A stretch of 27,223 bases of DNA. Origin: Bacillota bacterium. GTDB taxonomy: Bacteria > Bacillota > Clostridia > DSM-8532. The stretch lies in assembly GCA_023440865.1 (NCBI GenBank), contig JAEXRM010000008.1, forward strand, positions 1 to 27,223, given 5' to 3'. Shown here piece by piece: positions 1 to 6,802 of this stretch (position 1 is the first letter of the stretch; each line of letters starts with the position of its first letter). The notes under the pieces were generated by a model, which was given only the letters and a program-made list of their open reading frames with translations, did not search any database and was not told the DNA's origin. Made by a program: the position numbers and the translations under genes.

Positions 1-24
1 AGGGGACGGCTTGCCGCAAAGCGC

Positions 25-43
25 GCCGATGCCACGCATCGGC
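25..43. other. Short inverted repeat at left window edge
   Basis: A 7-bp perfect inverted repeat (GCCGATG / CATCGGC, 5-nt loop) lies in the first 50 bases. No coding region can be supported in 1-140. The repeat may belong to a terminator or regulatory region of a gene beyond the window. Confidence 0.3.
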
Positions 44-140
44 GGCGCACCTGTCGGGATTCGTCGGGAATCGAAGCGCCACATGGGATGTACTTACCCC
101 GCAGACCGGCTTTAGACACGCGGATTCGCGATATTTCACA

Positions 141-180
141 AAACGCGGCCGGTGCGGGACGCCTCATCCCACACCGGCCG
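141..180 (-). terminator. Rho-independent terminator of the AraC/GyrI-like gene
   Basis: A 14-bp stem with one mismatch (arms 146-159 and 167-180, 7-nt loop) lies 37 bases past the stop codon of the minus-strand regulator. On the minus strand it is followed by a short T run (GTTTTG at about 140-145), the usual intrinsic terminator layout. Confidence 0.7.
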
Positions 181-216
181 ATGATCCGTTCATATGGCGC
201 AAGGCACGTCGCTGCG

Positions 217-1146
217 TCAGATCGCGCGTACCGGCCTCGCCTCGATGTATCCCCGCTCGCCCTGCGGCGCGAGCTGGAATCGCGGGCCATCCTCGTCCGC
301 CCAGCGGAAACCGTAAACGTGCGGATCGTACCGCTTCATGACCTCCCACAGGTCACCGATGGCCGTCTCGAAATCCTCGTCCCTGTATGGCGGGCCCTGG
401 AAAACCATCACCTTGCAGGCAGGCAGGTCCATGAGCTCATATCCGGCGGGCACCTCGCCCGCGTAGGACGCCGGCACCTCCACGCCCTGCGCGTACACAC
501 CGGTTCCCGGCCTGCGGAACGCATCGGGGAGCCACATGCCGATGGGCTCGTACAGAGCCTCCTTCACGCTGCACAGCATGCCCCACACATCGCAGCCGAC
601 CTCCTCGCAATAGCCGAAATAGCCATCCGCACTCGGGCAGCGGCGCAGCAGCACCTTGCGGGCCGGCCGCTCCACCACCTGCACAAAAACCGCCGGAAGC
701 ACCTTGTTCCCTTCGTTTTCATACGCTTTCACCTGACTCATGTCCACGTCTCCCTTCCTTCTCCATGCTTCGATGTCGGAAACCGGATGCGGCATGAACA
801 GGGGGATGGGTCCCGGCCGCTTCCGGTAGCGGGCCGGCGTGGTTCCGAATGCATCGGAAAACGCACGGGTGAACCCTTCCTGGGAACCGAAGCAGAAATC
901 GAGCGACACGTCGACAATGCGATCCTTCCCGTCCCGCAGGGCCAACGCCGCCCGTGACAGGCGCATGGCGCGGATATAGGCGAGCGGGGTTTTCCCCGTC
1001 CATTCCCGGAACATGCGCGCCGCGTGCCAGGGGGAGTAGCCCGCGGCCCCGGCCAGATGCGCCAGGGTCAGCGGTCGGTCGAGACCGGCGGCGATGCATG
1101 CCTGCATCCGCCGCACCGCGTCGATTTGCGGATTCGGTTCGTTCAT
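217..1146 (-). CDS. AraC-family regulator with GyrI-like effector-binding domain
   Basis: Predicted one-component transcriptional regulator of 309 residues. Residues about 1-105 form an AraC double helix-turn-helix (LTLAHLAGAAGYSPWHAARMF; then a second helix pair ending FGTTPARYR). The rest, from about VERPARKVLLRR, resembles the GyrI/SOUL-type effector domain found in Rob- and BmrR-like regulators, which bind small amphipathic ligands. A longer upstream reading frame exists, but the ATG at 1146 has a GGAGG six bases away, whereas the extension is low-complexity and covers duplicated intergenic DNA. It is monocistronic, with its own terminator at 141-180. A target cannot be named. A palindrome TTGTACAA at 1231-1238 upstream could be an autoregulatory or promoter element, but this is only a guess. 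Confidence 0.85.
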   Translation of the reverse strand: MNEPNPQIDAVRRMQACIAAGLDRPLTLAHLAGAAGYSPWHAARMFREWTGKTPLAYIRAMRLSRAALALRDGKDRIVDVSLDFCFGSQEGFTRAFSDAFGTTPARYRKRPGPIPLFMPHPVSDIEAWRRKGDVDMSQVKAYENEGNKVLPAVFVQVVERPARKVLLRRCPSADGYFGYCEEVGCDVWGMLCSVKEALYEPIGMWLPDAFRRPGTGVYAQGVEVPASYAGEVPAGYELMDLPACKVMVFQGPPYRDEDFETAIGDLWEVMKRYDPHVYGFRWADEDGPRFQLAPQGERGYIEARPVRAI

Positions 1147-1312
1147 GCCGGACCTCCGTCGGATGGCGGGGGGATGCGCCCGGAGCCTACCCTGCCGGCA
1201 GCGCGCCGTTCTTACCGCCATCCACATCGATTGTACAACCGGTGACGATTTTCTTCTTGACGCCGCTTGCTGGATTTTCCGCATGGGGCGTGCCGGCCGC
1301 AAGCGCCGTTTC

Positions 1313-1392
1313 GGCTGCTCAAGCCGGATCGGCCGCTGGCGGCAAGCCGGTAGGCTGCTCAAGCAGGATCGGCCGCTGGCGGCATGCCGGCC
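1313..1392. repeat. 40-bp tandem duplication spanning the 3' end of the EAL gene
   Basis: Two adjacent 40-bp units (1313-1352 and 1353-1392) begin GGCTGCTCAAGC and agree at about 36 of 40 positions. The right unit contains the last codons and TGA stop of the EAL gene; the left unit is its copy just beyond the stop. The stretch TGCCGGCCGCA also occurs at both 1291 and 1385, suggesting a partial third copy. The period is not a multiple of three, so the copy lies outside the protein. Confidence 0.8.
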
Positions 1393-3521
1393 GCATCTTC
1401 AAGCTCCTGTCGTTCGCTTGCGAGAAGGCGCAGCGCCTCGACCGGATTGAGCGGCCTGGAGAACATGTAGCCCTGCATCAGGTCGATGCGGTGGTCGGTC
1501 AGATGCTGGCGCTGGAGCTCGGTTTCAACGCCCTCGGCCACGACGTCGAGATGGAGGTCGTGGGCCAGCGCGATGATGGAGCCGATCATCTGGACAGGAG
1601 ACTTCAGGGGGGTCACGACCGTATCGGACAGGAAATCACCGGCTGTGCCGAGGCGGGTGTTCTCGCCCGAACCGATGTCCGAAATGAAGGATTTGTCGAT
1701 TTTCAGCGTATGGATGGGCAACGTCCGCAGATAGCTCAGCGAGGAGTAGCCCGTGCCAAAGTCGTCCATCGAGATGCGGCACCCCATGTTGCACAGGGTG
1801 TGGAGGTCGGCGAGCACCGATCCCACATTCTCGATCAACACGCTTTCCGTGACCTCGAGCTCGAGCGTTTCGGGCGGCATGCCCGTCTCCTCGAGCACAT
1901 GCCGGACAGTCGCGGGAAAGCCGCCGCGCCGGATCTGGATGGGCGACACATTGACCGAAAGCACGAGCGGCAGCCCCGTTTCCTTCTGCCAGACGACATT
2001 CTGCCTGCAGGCGTGCTCGAGCATCCAGGTCCCGAATGGCACGATCAGACCGGTCTCCTCCATCACGGGAATGAACCTCGCAGGCGACACGTGCCCGTGC
2101 TCGGGCGACACCCAGCGCATCAGGGCCTCAAATCCGCGAATCCTGCCCGTTCGCGCATCCACTAGCGACTGGTAGGCCGCCGTGATTTCCCCCTTGCGCA
2201 GCGCGACATGCAGGTCCCGTTCCAGCTGCAGGGCTTCCTGCAGCTCCGCATCCATTTGCGGGGTCCAGCGGACCGCTTCGCCCGCCGTGCCACGTTCCGA
2301 AACCATCAGGGCCGTACCGACCTTCTGCTCGAGCAGCAGCCAGGAGACGGCATCGTCCGGGAAGCAGGCATAGGAGATGTCCGCGACAGGCCGGTGGGTC
2401 CAGGAGCCGATGGTGCATGAATAGGAAAGCGAGCGCAGTATCCCGTCGGCAAAGACCTGCGGCTGCGGCACCATGTCGGCTGTCGCCACGACGGAGAAGC
2501 TGTCGCGGTCCGAACGGGCCACGAGCAGCATCCTTTCGCCCGACTTCCGGACGCGGGCCGCCATCATGCGCACAAACTCGTCACCGATCGATGCGCCCAT
2601 CGTGTCACGGATGCGGTCCAAACGGCGCAGCCGGATGCGGAACAGCCACAGCGGCGCCATCATGCTGACATAGTCGGCAACCGTCTCATCAAGCAGGTGC
2701 TGGTTTGCAAGCCCTGTCAGCGGATCGTTGAACGCCATGTCCTGCAACCGCTCGCGCCTCTTCTCGAGCGCCTCGTTCGCCTGCCGGAGACTTTCCTCGG
2801 ACTGGAGGAGCGCCTCGTTCTTCTCGCGCAGCACCTCCTCGGAACGCAACAGCGCCTCGTTCCGTTCGCGCAGCGCCTCCTCGGAGGCGCAGAGGGCCTG
2901 CGTGGAAGCTGCAAGGTTTCCGTTGAGCCGAGTGAGTTCCCCATTGGTCTGCTGCAACCGGTCGTTCGCCTCGCCGAGACTCCGGAGCAGCCGGCTCAGC
3001 ACATGATCCGTCGCGGGCAGGAAGACCGCCATGCCGATGAAGCGCACAACCCAGTCCTGCGCACGGACGCCCGGCAGATCCGCCACACTGCCCAACCCCG
3101 CCGGCCGCAGCAGAAGGTAGCTGATGACCGGCCACAGGATGGCATGAACGATCAACGAGAGGGTGAAAACGCGCCGGAACATCAGTGTGGCGATGATGCA
3201 GCTGAATGCGAGAAGAATCCACCCCTGCGACAGCAGACCGCGGGAAAGGATGCCGATCGACCCGATGGCGACGAGCGCCATGACCAAAGCGACGGCCCGC
3301 GGCTTCCAACCGATGCGGCGCACGGCGGCAAAGGGGATGAGCATGGCAAAGAACGCCAGCTGTACGACGTCGTACGGATAATATGTGCCGCCCAGCACGG
3401 GCAGGAAGCGAGTGAGGACCGACACGCCGCCGACCAGGGCGAACAGGTACAGGAAGTCGATCGACTGCGAAATCACCTGTTGTTCCACAGGCGTGCGTGC
3501 CTTCCGGTCCGATTCGTGCAT
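1359..3521 (-). CDS. Membrane cyclic-di-GMP phosphodiesterase (EAL) with degenerate GGDEF
   Basis: A 720-residue protein predicted to hydrolyse c-di-GMP. Residues about 18-175 hold several hydrophobic segments, a MASE-like membrane sensor. Residues about 185-262 are a coiled coil made of a repeated SEE-x-LRE-x-NEALL pattern. A GGDEF fold begins at DPLTGLAN (267), but the signature is replaced by RSDRDSF (336-342), so cyclase activity should be absent. The EAL domain (about 440-700) keeps the catalytic set: E465 of EAL, N524 (SVNVSP), E556 (ELEVTES), D586-D587 (DDFGTG), K607 (LKIDK) and E663 (VAEGVE). Between D615 and M645 there are about 20 more residues than usual. The start at 3521 is chosen because GGAGG lies just upstream; the frame continues further without a ribosome site. 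Confidence 0.9.
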   Translation of the reverse strand: MHESDRKARTPVEQQVISQSIDFLYLFALVGGVSVLTRFLPVLGGTYYPYDVVQLAFFAMLIPFAAVRRIGWKPRAVALVMALVAIGSIGILSRGLLSQGWILLAFSCIIATLMFRRVFTLSLIVHAILWPVISYLLLRPAGLGSVADLPGVRAQDWVVRFIGMAVFLPATDHVLSRLLRSLGEANDRLQQTNGELTRLNGNLAASTQALCASEEALRERNEALLRSEEVLREKNEALLQSEESLRQANEALEKRRERLQDMAFNDPLTGLANQHLLDETVADYVSMMAPLWLFRIRLRRLDRIRDTMGASIGDEFVRMMAARVRKSGERMLLVARSDRDSFSVVATADMVPQPQVFADGILRSLSYSCTIGSWTHRPVADISYACFPDDAVSWLLLEQKVGTALMVSERGTAGEAVRWTPQMDAELQEALQLERDLHVALRKGEITAAYQSLVDARTGRIRGFEALMRWVSPEHGHVSPARFIPVMEETGLIVPFGTWMLEHACRQNVVWQKETGLPLVLSVNVSPIQIRRGGFPATVRHVLEETGMPPETLELEVTESVLIENVGSVLADLHTLCNMGCRISMDDFGTGYSSLSYLRTLPIHTLKIDKSFISDIGSGENTRLGTAGDFLSDTVVTPLKSPVQMIGSIIALAHDLHLDVVAEGVETELQRQHLTDHRIDLMQGYMFSRPLNPVEALRLLASERQELEDAAGMPPAADPA

Positions 3522-3618
3522 GACACCTCCTGTCCCGCAGCCGCATGCCGCAGGTACGTCCGGTGCAACCATCATGACGCGCAAGCAAGAAAAGGCGCAT
3601 CCTTTTTCAACTTACCCG

Positions 3619-3674
3619 CACCGGCCGCCGGTGTAACGGCGCAGATGCCGTCTGTCGGAAGCGGTTTCCGACAG
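3619..3674. other. Two hairpins upstream of the EAL gene
   Basis: Two perfect inverted repeats stand between the EAL start and the 18-bp array: CACCGGC/GCCGGTG (3619-3633, 1-nt loop) and a 9-bp stem, CTGTCGGAA/TTCCGACAG (3652-3660 and 3666-3674, 5-nt loop). Neither has a T tract. They may structure the mRNA leader or bound a promoter; I found no convincing -35/-10 pair here. Confidence 0.45.
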
Positions 3675-3723
3675 CAAGCCAAATGGACGGTGCGCGGGGG
3701 GGCGCAAAGGTACGACCAGAATT

Positions 3724-3795
3724 GCGACCGGCAGACGGGAAGCGACCGGCAGACGGGAAGCGGAAGGCAGACGGGAAGCGGAAGACAGGCGGGTA
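3724..3795. repeat. Four-copy 18-bp tandem repeat
   Basis: Four head-to-tail 18-bp units start GCGACCGGCAG or the variant GCGGAAGGCAG (3724, 3742, 3760, 3778). The first two are identical and the fourth has diverged most. The array lies in the 383-bp intergenic stretch 3522-3904, which otherwise holds hairpins only. The period allows open translation (repeated R/F/P/S/A peptides), but no ribosome site or start supports a gene. Confidence 0.85.
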
Positions 3796-3812
3796 GGCGG
3801 CCCCGAATGCAA

Positions 3813-3847
3813 CCGGAGCCGCTTCGACAGATGCGAAGCGGCTCCGG
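3813..3847 (-). terminator. Strong stem-loop after the acetate-transporter-like gene
   Basis: A perfect 14-bp inverted repeat (3813-3826 and 3834-3847, 7-nt loop) lies 58 bases past the stop of the minus-strand transporter gene. Only TT follows on the minus strand, so it is an atypical terminator or an mRNA 3'-end stabiliser. Confidence 0.6.
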
Positions 3848-3904
3848 AGCATGTCGCGTGACGGATTCGTCCGTCGCACGGAAGATCAAGCGGGTGGCAG
3901 CAGC

Positions 3905-4534
3905 TCAGGCCGCCCTGCGCAGCGTCTTTGCCACGGGCGCCCTGCCCACCGGCAGCACGACGCGGCCGAACTGGTGGTTGAGCACGGTGGCGGCGGATCC
4001 ATAGAAGGAAAGCAGCGCGATGACGAACTCGGACCAGGCGGCCATGCCGTGGAAGAATTCCTTTGCAATGCCGAAGTTGGAAAGCGAGAGGCCCAGGAAC
4101 AGGAAATCGATCGCGACGAAGATGAGGAACAGCACCAGATGGACCGTTGCGGAACCGACCGTCATGAACAGCGTGAAGATGAGGTACCCGACGAACGCGA
4201 CACCCAGCTGGTGCGCATCGGCGCCCGCCGCGAGCTTCTCGCCGAACACGCCGCCCTGCACGAGCCAGGACATGGCGACCGCGAACCAAAAAAACGCATA
4301 CCCGCCGAAGGCTGTTGCGCCAAAGACATTGTTCTTCTTCGCGTCCTGGATGCACGCGTACAGCTGGGCGGCGGCACCAAGGAAGAGCGCCCACGGGATG
4401 ACAAGGGCGGTGCCCTCGGTCCAGCCGAGCTTCTGGGAGGAGGCGACCAGCGTGACCATGGCCAGGCCGAACAGGCCGATGGGGGTGGGATCTGCGACGA
4501 CAATCTTGCGTTCCGTGGACTGGATGTTGCTCAT
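3905..4534 (-). CDS. Acetate/succinate transporter-like protein (GPR1/FUN34/YaaH)
   Basis: A 209-residue, six-helix membrane protein of the AceTr family (SatP/YaaH in Escherichia coli, Ato1 in yeast), whose members carry acetate or succinate with protons. The family signature NPAPLGL appears as DPTPIGLFGLA at residues 15-25, followed by alternating hydrophobic segments through residue about 190. Length is usual for the family. A GGAGAA site precedes ATG at 4534. It sits alone, downstream of the SDR gene but separated from it by 381 bp of repeats and hairpins, so it is probably a separate transcript. Acetate released by the locus esterases, or made by fermentation, is a plausible substrate; that link is inference. 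Confidence 0.9.
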   Translation of the reverse strand: MSNIQSTERKIVVADPTPIGLFGLAMVTLVASSQKLGWTEGTALVIPWALFLGAAAQLYACIQDAKKNNVFGATAFGGYAFFWFAVAMSWLVQGGVFGEKLAAGADAHQLGVAFVGYLIFTLFMTVGSATVHLVLFLIFVAIDFLFLGLSLSNFGIAKEFFHGMAAWSEFVIALLSFYGSAATVLNHQFGRVVLPVGRAPVAKTLRRAA

Positions 4535-4552
4535 GCGATTCTCCCTGATGCC

Positions 4553-4620
4553 TTCGCGGTGTCCGCGAGGATGATGGGGCCCGCGGATCCGGTGTTGTTC
4601 CGGCAGGCGCGGGCCCCATC
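4553..4620 (-). promoter_or_regulatory. Structured leader upstream of the acetate-transporter-like gene
   Basis: A perfect 13-bp inverted repeat (4573-4585 and 4608-4620) encloses 22 bases that contain a smaller CCGG/CCGG stem. A second small hairpin (about 4553-4570; CTCGCGG-ACA-CCGCGA on the minus strand) sits close to the ribosome site. No T tract follows. The position suggests leader structure that could influence expression, or an upstream terminator. Confidence 0.45.
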
Positions 4621-4718
4621 CATGATACAGGACCGCCGGGTTTCGGACAAGTCCTGTTTCGCCTGGGGGAGAACAGGTGCGGCGGTTGTGCGTGGCGGTT
4701 CACGGCACCCGCGGCAGG

Positions 4719-4831
4719 GTTTCATGGCGGTGCACGCAACCGTGTCAGGATTTCATGGCGGTGCATGCAACCTTGTCAGGATTTCATGGCGGTGCATGCA
4801 ACCGTGTCAGGATTTCATGGCGGTGCACGCA
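4719..4831. repeat. 31-bp tandem repeat, about 3.7 copies
   Basis: Units start at 4719, 4750, 4781 and 4812; the last is cut after 20 bases. Each begins (A/G)TTTCATGGCGGTGCA(T/C)GCA, and the full units differ at only a few positions. A more decayed copy may precede the array (about 4687-4718). It lies in the 381-bp gap 4535-4915. The rest of that gap holds the leader hairpins and, at about 4857-4903, a run of short CGCATGG-type repeats just after the SDR stop. Confidence 0.9.
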
Positions 4832-4915
4832 CCGGCGGCGTACACCGTGCGGACACGCATGGCCACCTGGCCGCATGGACGCATGGACGCTAGGCCGCAT
4901 GGCTGAAGCAGGTTA

Positions 4916-5680
4916 TTACACCGCCGGCATCACGGCGCCGCCGGCAACCGGCACGTAGGCGCCCGTCATGAAGCTTGCCAGGTCGGAAGCCAGGAACGCG
5001 ACGACGTTGGCGATCTCCTGGTCGGTGCCGCGGCGGCGCAGCGGCACGTTGGCCGCATAGGATTCGCTGATTTCGGTGCCCGCCTCGCGATCGCGGTCGC
5101 TGATGGTCCAGCCCGGCGCCACCTGGTTGACGGTGATGCCCGAGGGCCCCACCTCGCGCGCCAGCACGCGGTACACCCCGTCCATGCCGCGCTTCCCGGC
5201 GACATAGGCGGACTGCGTGGGTGTCATCTGCATCGTGCACTCGGTGTTGATGCCGATGAACCGGCCGCGCCCCTTCGCCTGCATGGCCGGAATGAAGGCC
5301 TTCGCCAGATGGACCGCCTGGAGCACACAGGCGCGGAACTGGTCCTCGTAGTCGGCCGGATCCTGTTCGAGCACAGTGGTCCACTTGTACTGGCTGACCG
5401 CGTTGGCGACAACGATGTCCGGCCAGCCGAGGCTGTCGGCGATGGCTCCGGCCATGGCCTTGACCTCGTCGAGGCTGCCGACATCCGCCTTCACGACCAG
5501 GGCGCGGCGACCCATGGCGCGGATTTCGTTGGCCAGTTCCTCCGCCTTCGTGAGGTTCCCGCGGCAGTGCAGCGCCACATCGGCGCCGCAGTCGGCGAGC
5601 GTGCGGGCCATGACGCGGCCCAGCTGGCCGGTTGCGCCCGTCACGAGGGCGACGCGGCCGGTGAGATCGAGTGTGAGCAT
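4916..5680 (-). CDS. SDR-family NAD(P)-dependent oxidoreductase
   Basis: A 254-residue classical short-chain dehydrogenase/reductase. The cofactor loop TGATGQLG is at residues 14-21 after the first beta strand (VALV), the YxxxK pair is in AYVAGKRG, and PG follows in VAPGW. The usual NNAG is VANAVS. The catalytic Ser that normally stands 13 residues before the Tyr is a Thr here (INTEC). Start 5680 follows GGAGG; the frame upstream runs into the esterase gene. It begins 13 bases after the esterase stop, so the two are co-transcribed and end the operon. The substrate is unknown; a sugar or sugar-acid product of the locus is reasonable. Cytoplasmic. Confidence 0.9.
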   Translation of the reverse strand: MLTLDLTGRVALVTGATGQLGRVMARTLADCGADVALHCRGNLTKAEELANEIRAMGRRALVVKADVGSLDEVKAMAGAIADSLGWPDIVVANAVSQYKWTTVLEQDPADYEDQFRACVLQAVHLAKAFIPAMQAKGRGRFIGINTECTMQMTPTQSAYVAGKRGMDGVYRVLAREVGPSGITVNQVAPGWTISDRDREAGTEISESYAANVPLRRRGTDQEIANVVAFLASDLASFMTGAYVPVAGGAVMPAV

Positions 5681-5693
5681 GGGGACCTCCTTC

Positions 5694-6590
5694 TCAGAAA
5701 CCTTGCAACTTGAGCCAGGCCGCCGCCAGGGACGGCCAGGCGCGCGCAGTCGGGTGCTCGGCCGCCAGACCCATGCCATGCGGGCCGTTCGAGAAGATGT
5801 GACTTTCGTACGAGACGCCCTTCTCCTTCAGCGCCGCAAGATAGGGCGGCCAGAACGCCTGCAGGAAATCGTCGCAGGTGCCCCAGAGGAAGGCGGGTGG
5901 CGTGTCCGACCGGACATTGCAGTCCGGAGACCACGCGCGGGCCTGTGCGACATCCGCGTCCGCTCCCAGCATGGCCCGCATCCAGCGGGTCCACCCATCC
6001 GCATCGTTTTCATCCGCGGGCTCGCTTGCCTTGTCCTGGCGGATGAGCGAGGTCACCGGGTAGCAGGGCACCTGGACATCGGGCTTGCAGGAGATGCGCT
6101 CCACGGGATCCGATGCTTCCGGGGCACCTTCGTCGAACAGGGTGGAGACTGTCGCCGTGATCTGCCCGCCGGCAGAAAAGCCGAGGATGCCGATCTTGTG
6201 CGGATCGATGCCGTACGCGTCCGCCCGGTGGCGGATCAGTCGCATGGCCCGTTTCGCGTCGCCGATGATGGTGGGCAGCAGGTATGGGTTGAGCCGGTAA
6301 TCGAGCAGGAATGCGGCGATGCCGTTCTCATTGAGCCATTCGCAGACGGGCCAGCCCTCATGGGGTGCCTTGATCGAGAAGCCACCGCCGGCACAGACGA
6401 GACCCGCGCCCGGGGTCCGGCCTTCCGCTACAGTTCCCGGCTTTGGCGGGAACACGACCACCGAAGGCTCCCGCTGCCCGTATTCCGGTCGGAAATCCGG
6501 CACTGTTCCCGGTTCCCAGAGTGGCACCCGTGTCTCCCGCTCCATGCGTTCGTTCCATTCGGCCAAGAGTTTTGCGCCATGTTCGTCCAT
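5694..6590 (-). CDS. Alpha/beta hydrolase, acetyl-xylan-esterase-like
   Basis: A 298-residue serine hydrolase without a signal peptide, so cytoplasmic. The nucleophile is S139 in GFSAGG, the oxyanion region is CAGGGF (67-71), the acid is probably D240 or D241 (GTCDD) and the base H271 (NGPHGMG). The layout matches the small BD-FAE/acetyl-xylan-esterase-like group that deacylates carbohydrates. ATG at 6590 is six bases from GGAGG; a longer in-frame version lacks a site. It lies 212 bases after the GH94 gene and 13 bases before the SDR gene. Only weak promoter-like sequences lie in the gap, so read-through from the phosphorylase gene is likely. Deacetylation of imported oligosaccharides is the inferred role. 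Confidence 0.85.
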   Translation of the reverse strand: MDEHGAKLLAEWNERMERETRVPLWEPGTVPDFRPEYGQREPSVVVFPPKPGTVAEGRTPGAGLVCAGGGFSIKAPHEGWPVCEWLNENGIAAFLLDYRLNPYLLPTIIGDAKRAMRLIRHRADAYGIDPHKIGILGFSAGGQITATVSTLFDEGAPEASDPVERISCKPDVQVPCYPVTSLIRQDKASEPADENDADGWTRWMRAMLGADADVAQARAWSPDCNVRSDTPPAFLWGTCDDFLQAFWPPYLAALKEKGVSYESHIFSNGPHGMGLAAEHPTARAWPSLAAAWLKLQGF

Positions 6591-6802
6591 GCATTGCCTC
6601 CTTTGTTTCGCCGGTCCCCCGACACGGCAGTCTCCGGGTTGTCCGTCGACCATCCGTCAGCGCCGGCATCGGCGTCGCGACAGGCTTCCCGCTTCATCCG
6701 GCAATAATGTATCATGTTACGCGGCAACGGAAAATGCTCCATACGCTTATCGGCATCTGACAATTCACTCTTTTTTCGGAAACGGATACGGCCGCACTGT
6801 GT

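Noticed and set aside
88..957. 289-codon open frame on the plus strand
   Set aside because: Antisense to the AraC/GyrI-like gene, which has convincing motifs, ribosome site and terminator.
3695..3730. CGCAAAG sequence reminiscent of a c-di-GMP (GEMM) riboswitch near an EAL gene
   Set aside because: It is on the strand opposite to the EAL gene, and the conserved GEMM stems and tetraloop are missing.
4719..4831. CRISPR-like array
   Set aside because: The 31-bp units are directly adjacent without spacers, and no cas gene is in the window.
6591..6802. Separate promoter for the esterase-SDR pair
   Set aside because: Only weak boxes (TTTTCC and TACATT) are seen; read-through from the GH94 gene explains expression as well. 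No clear terminator follows GH94.
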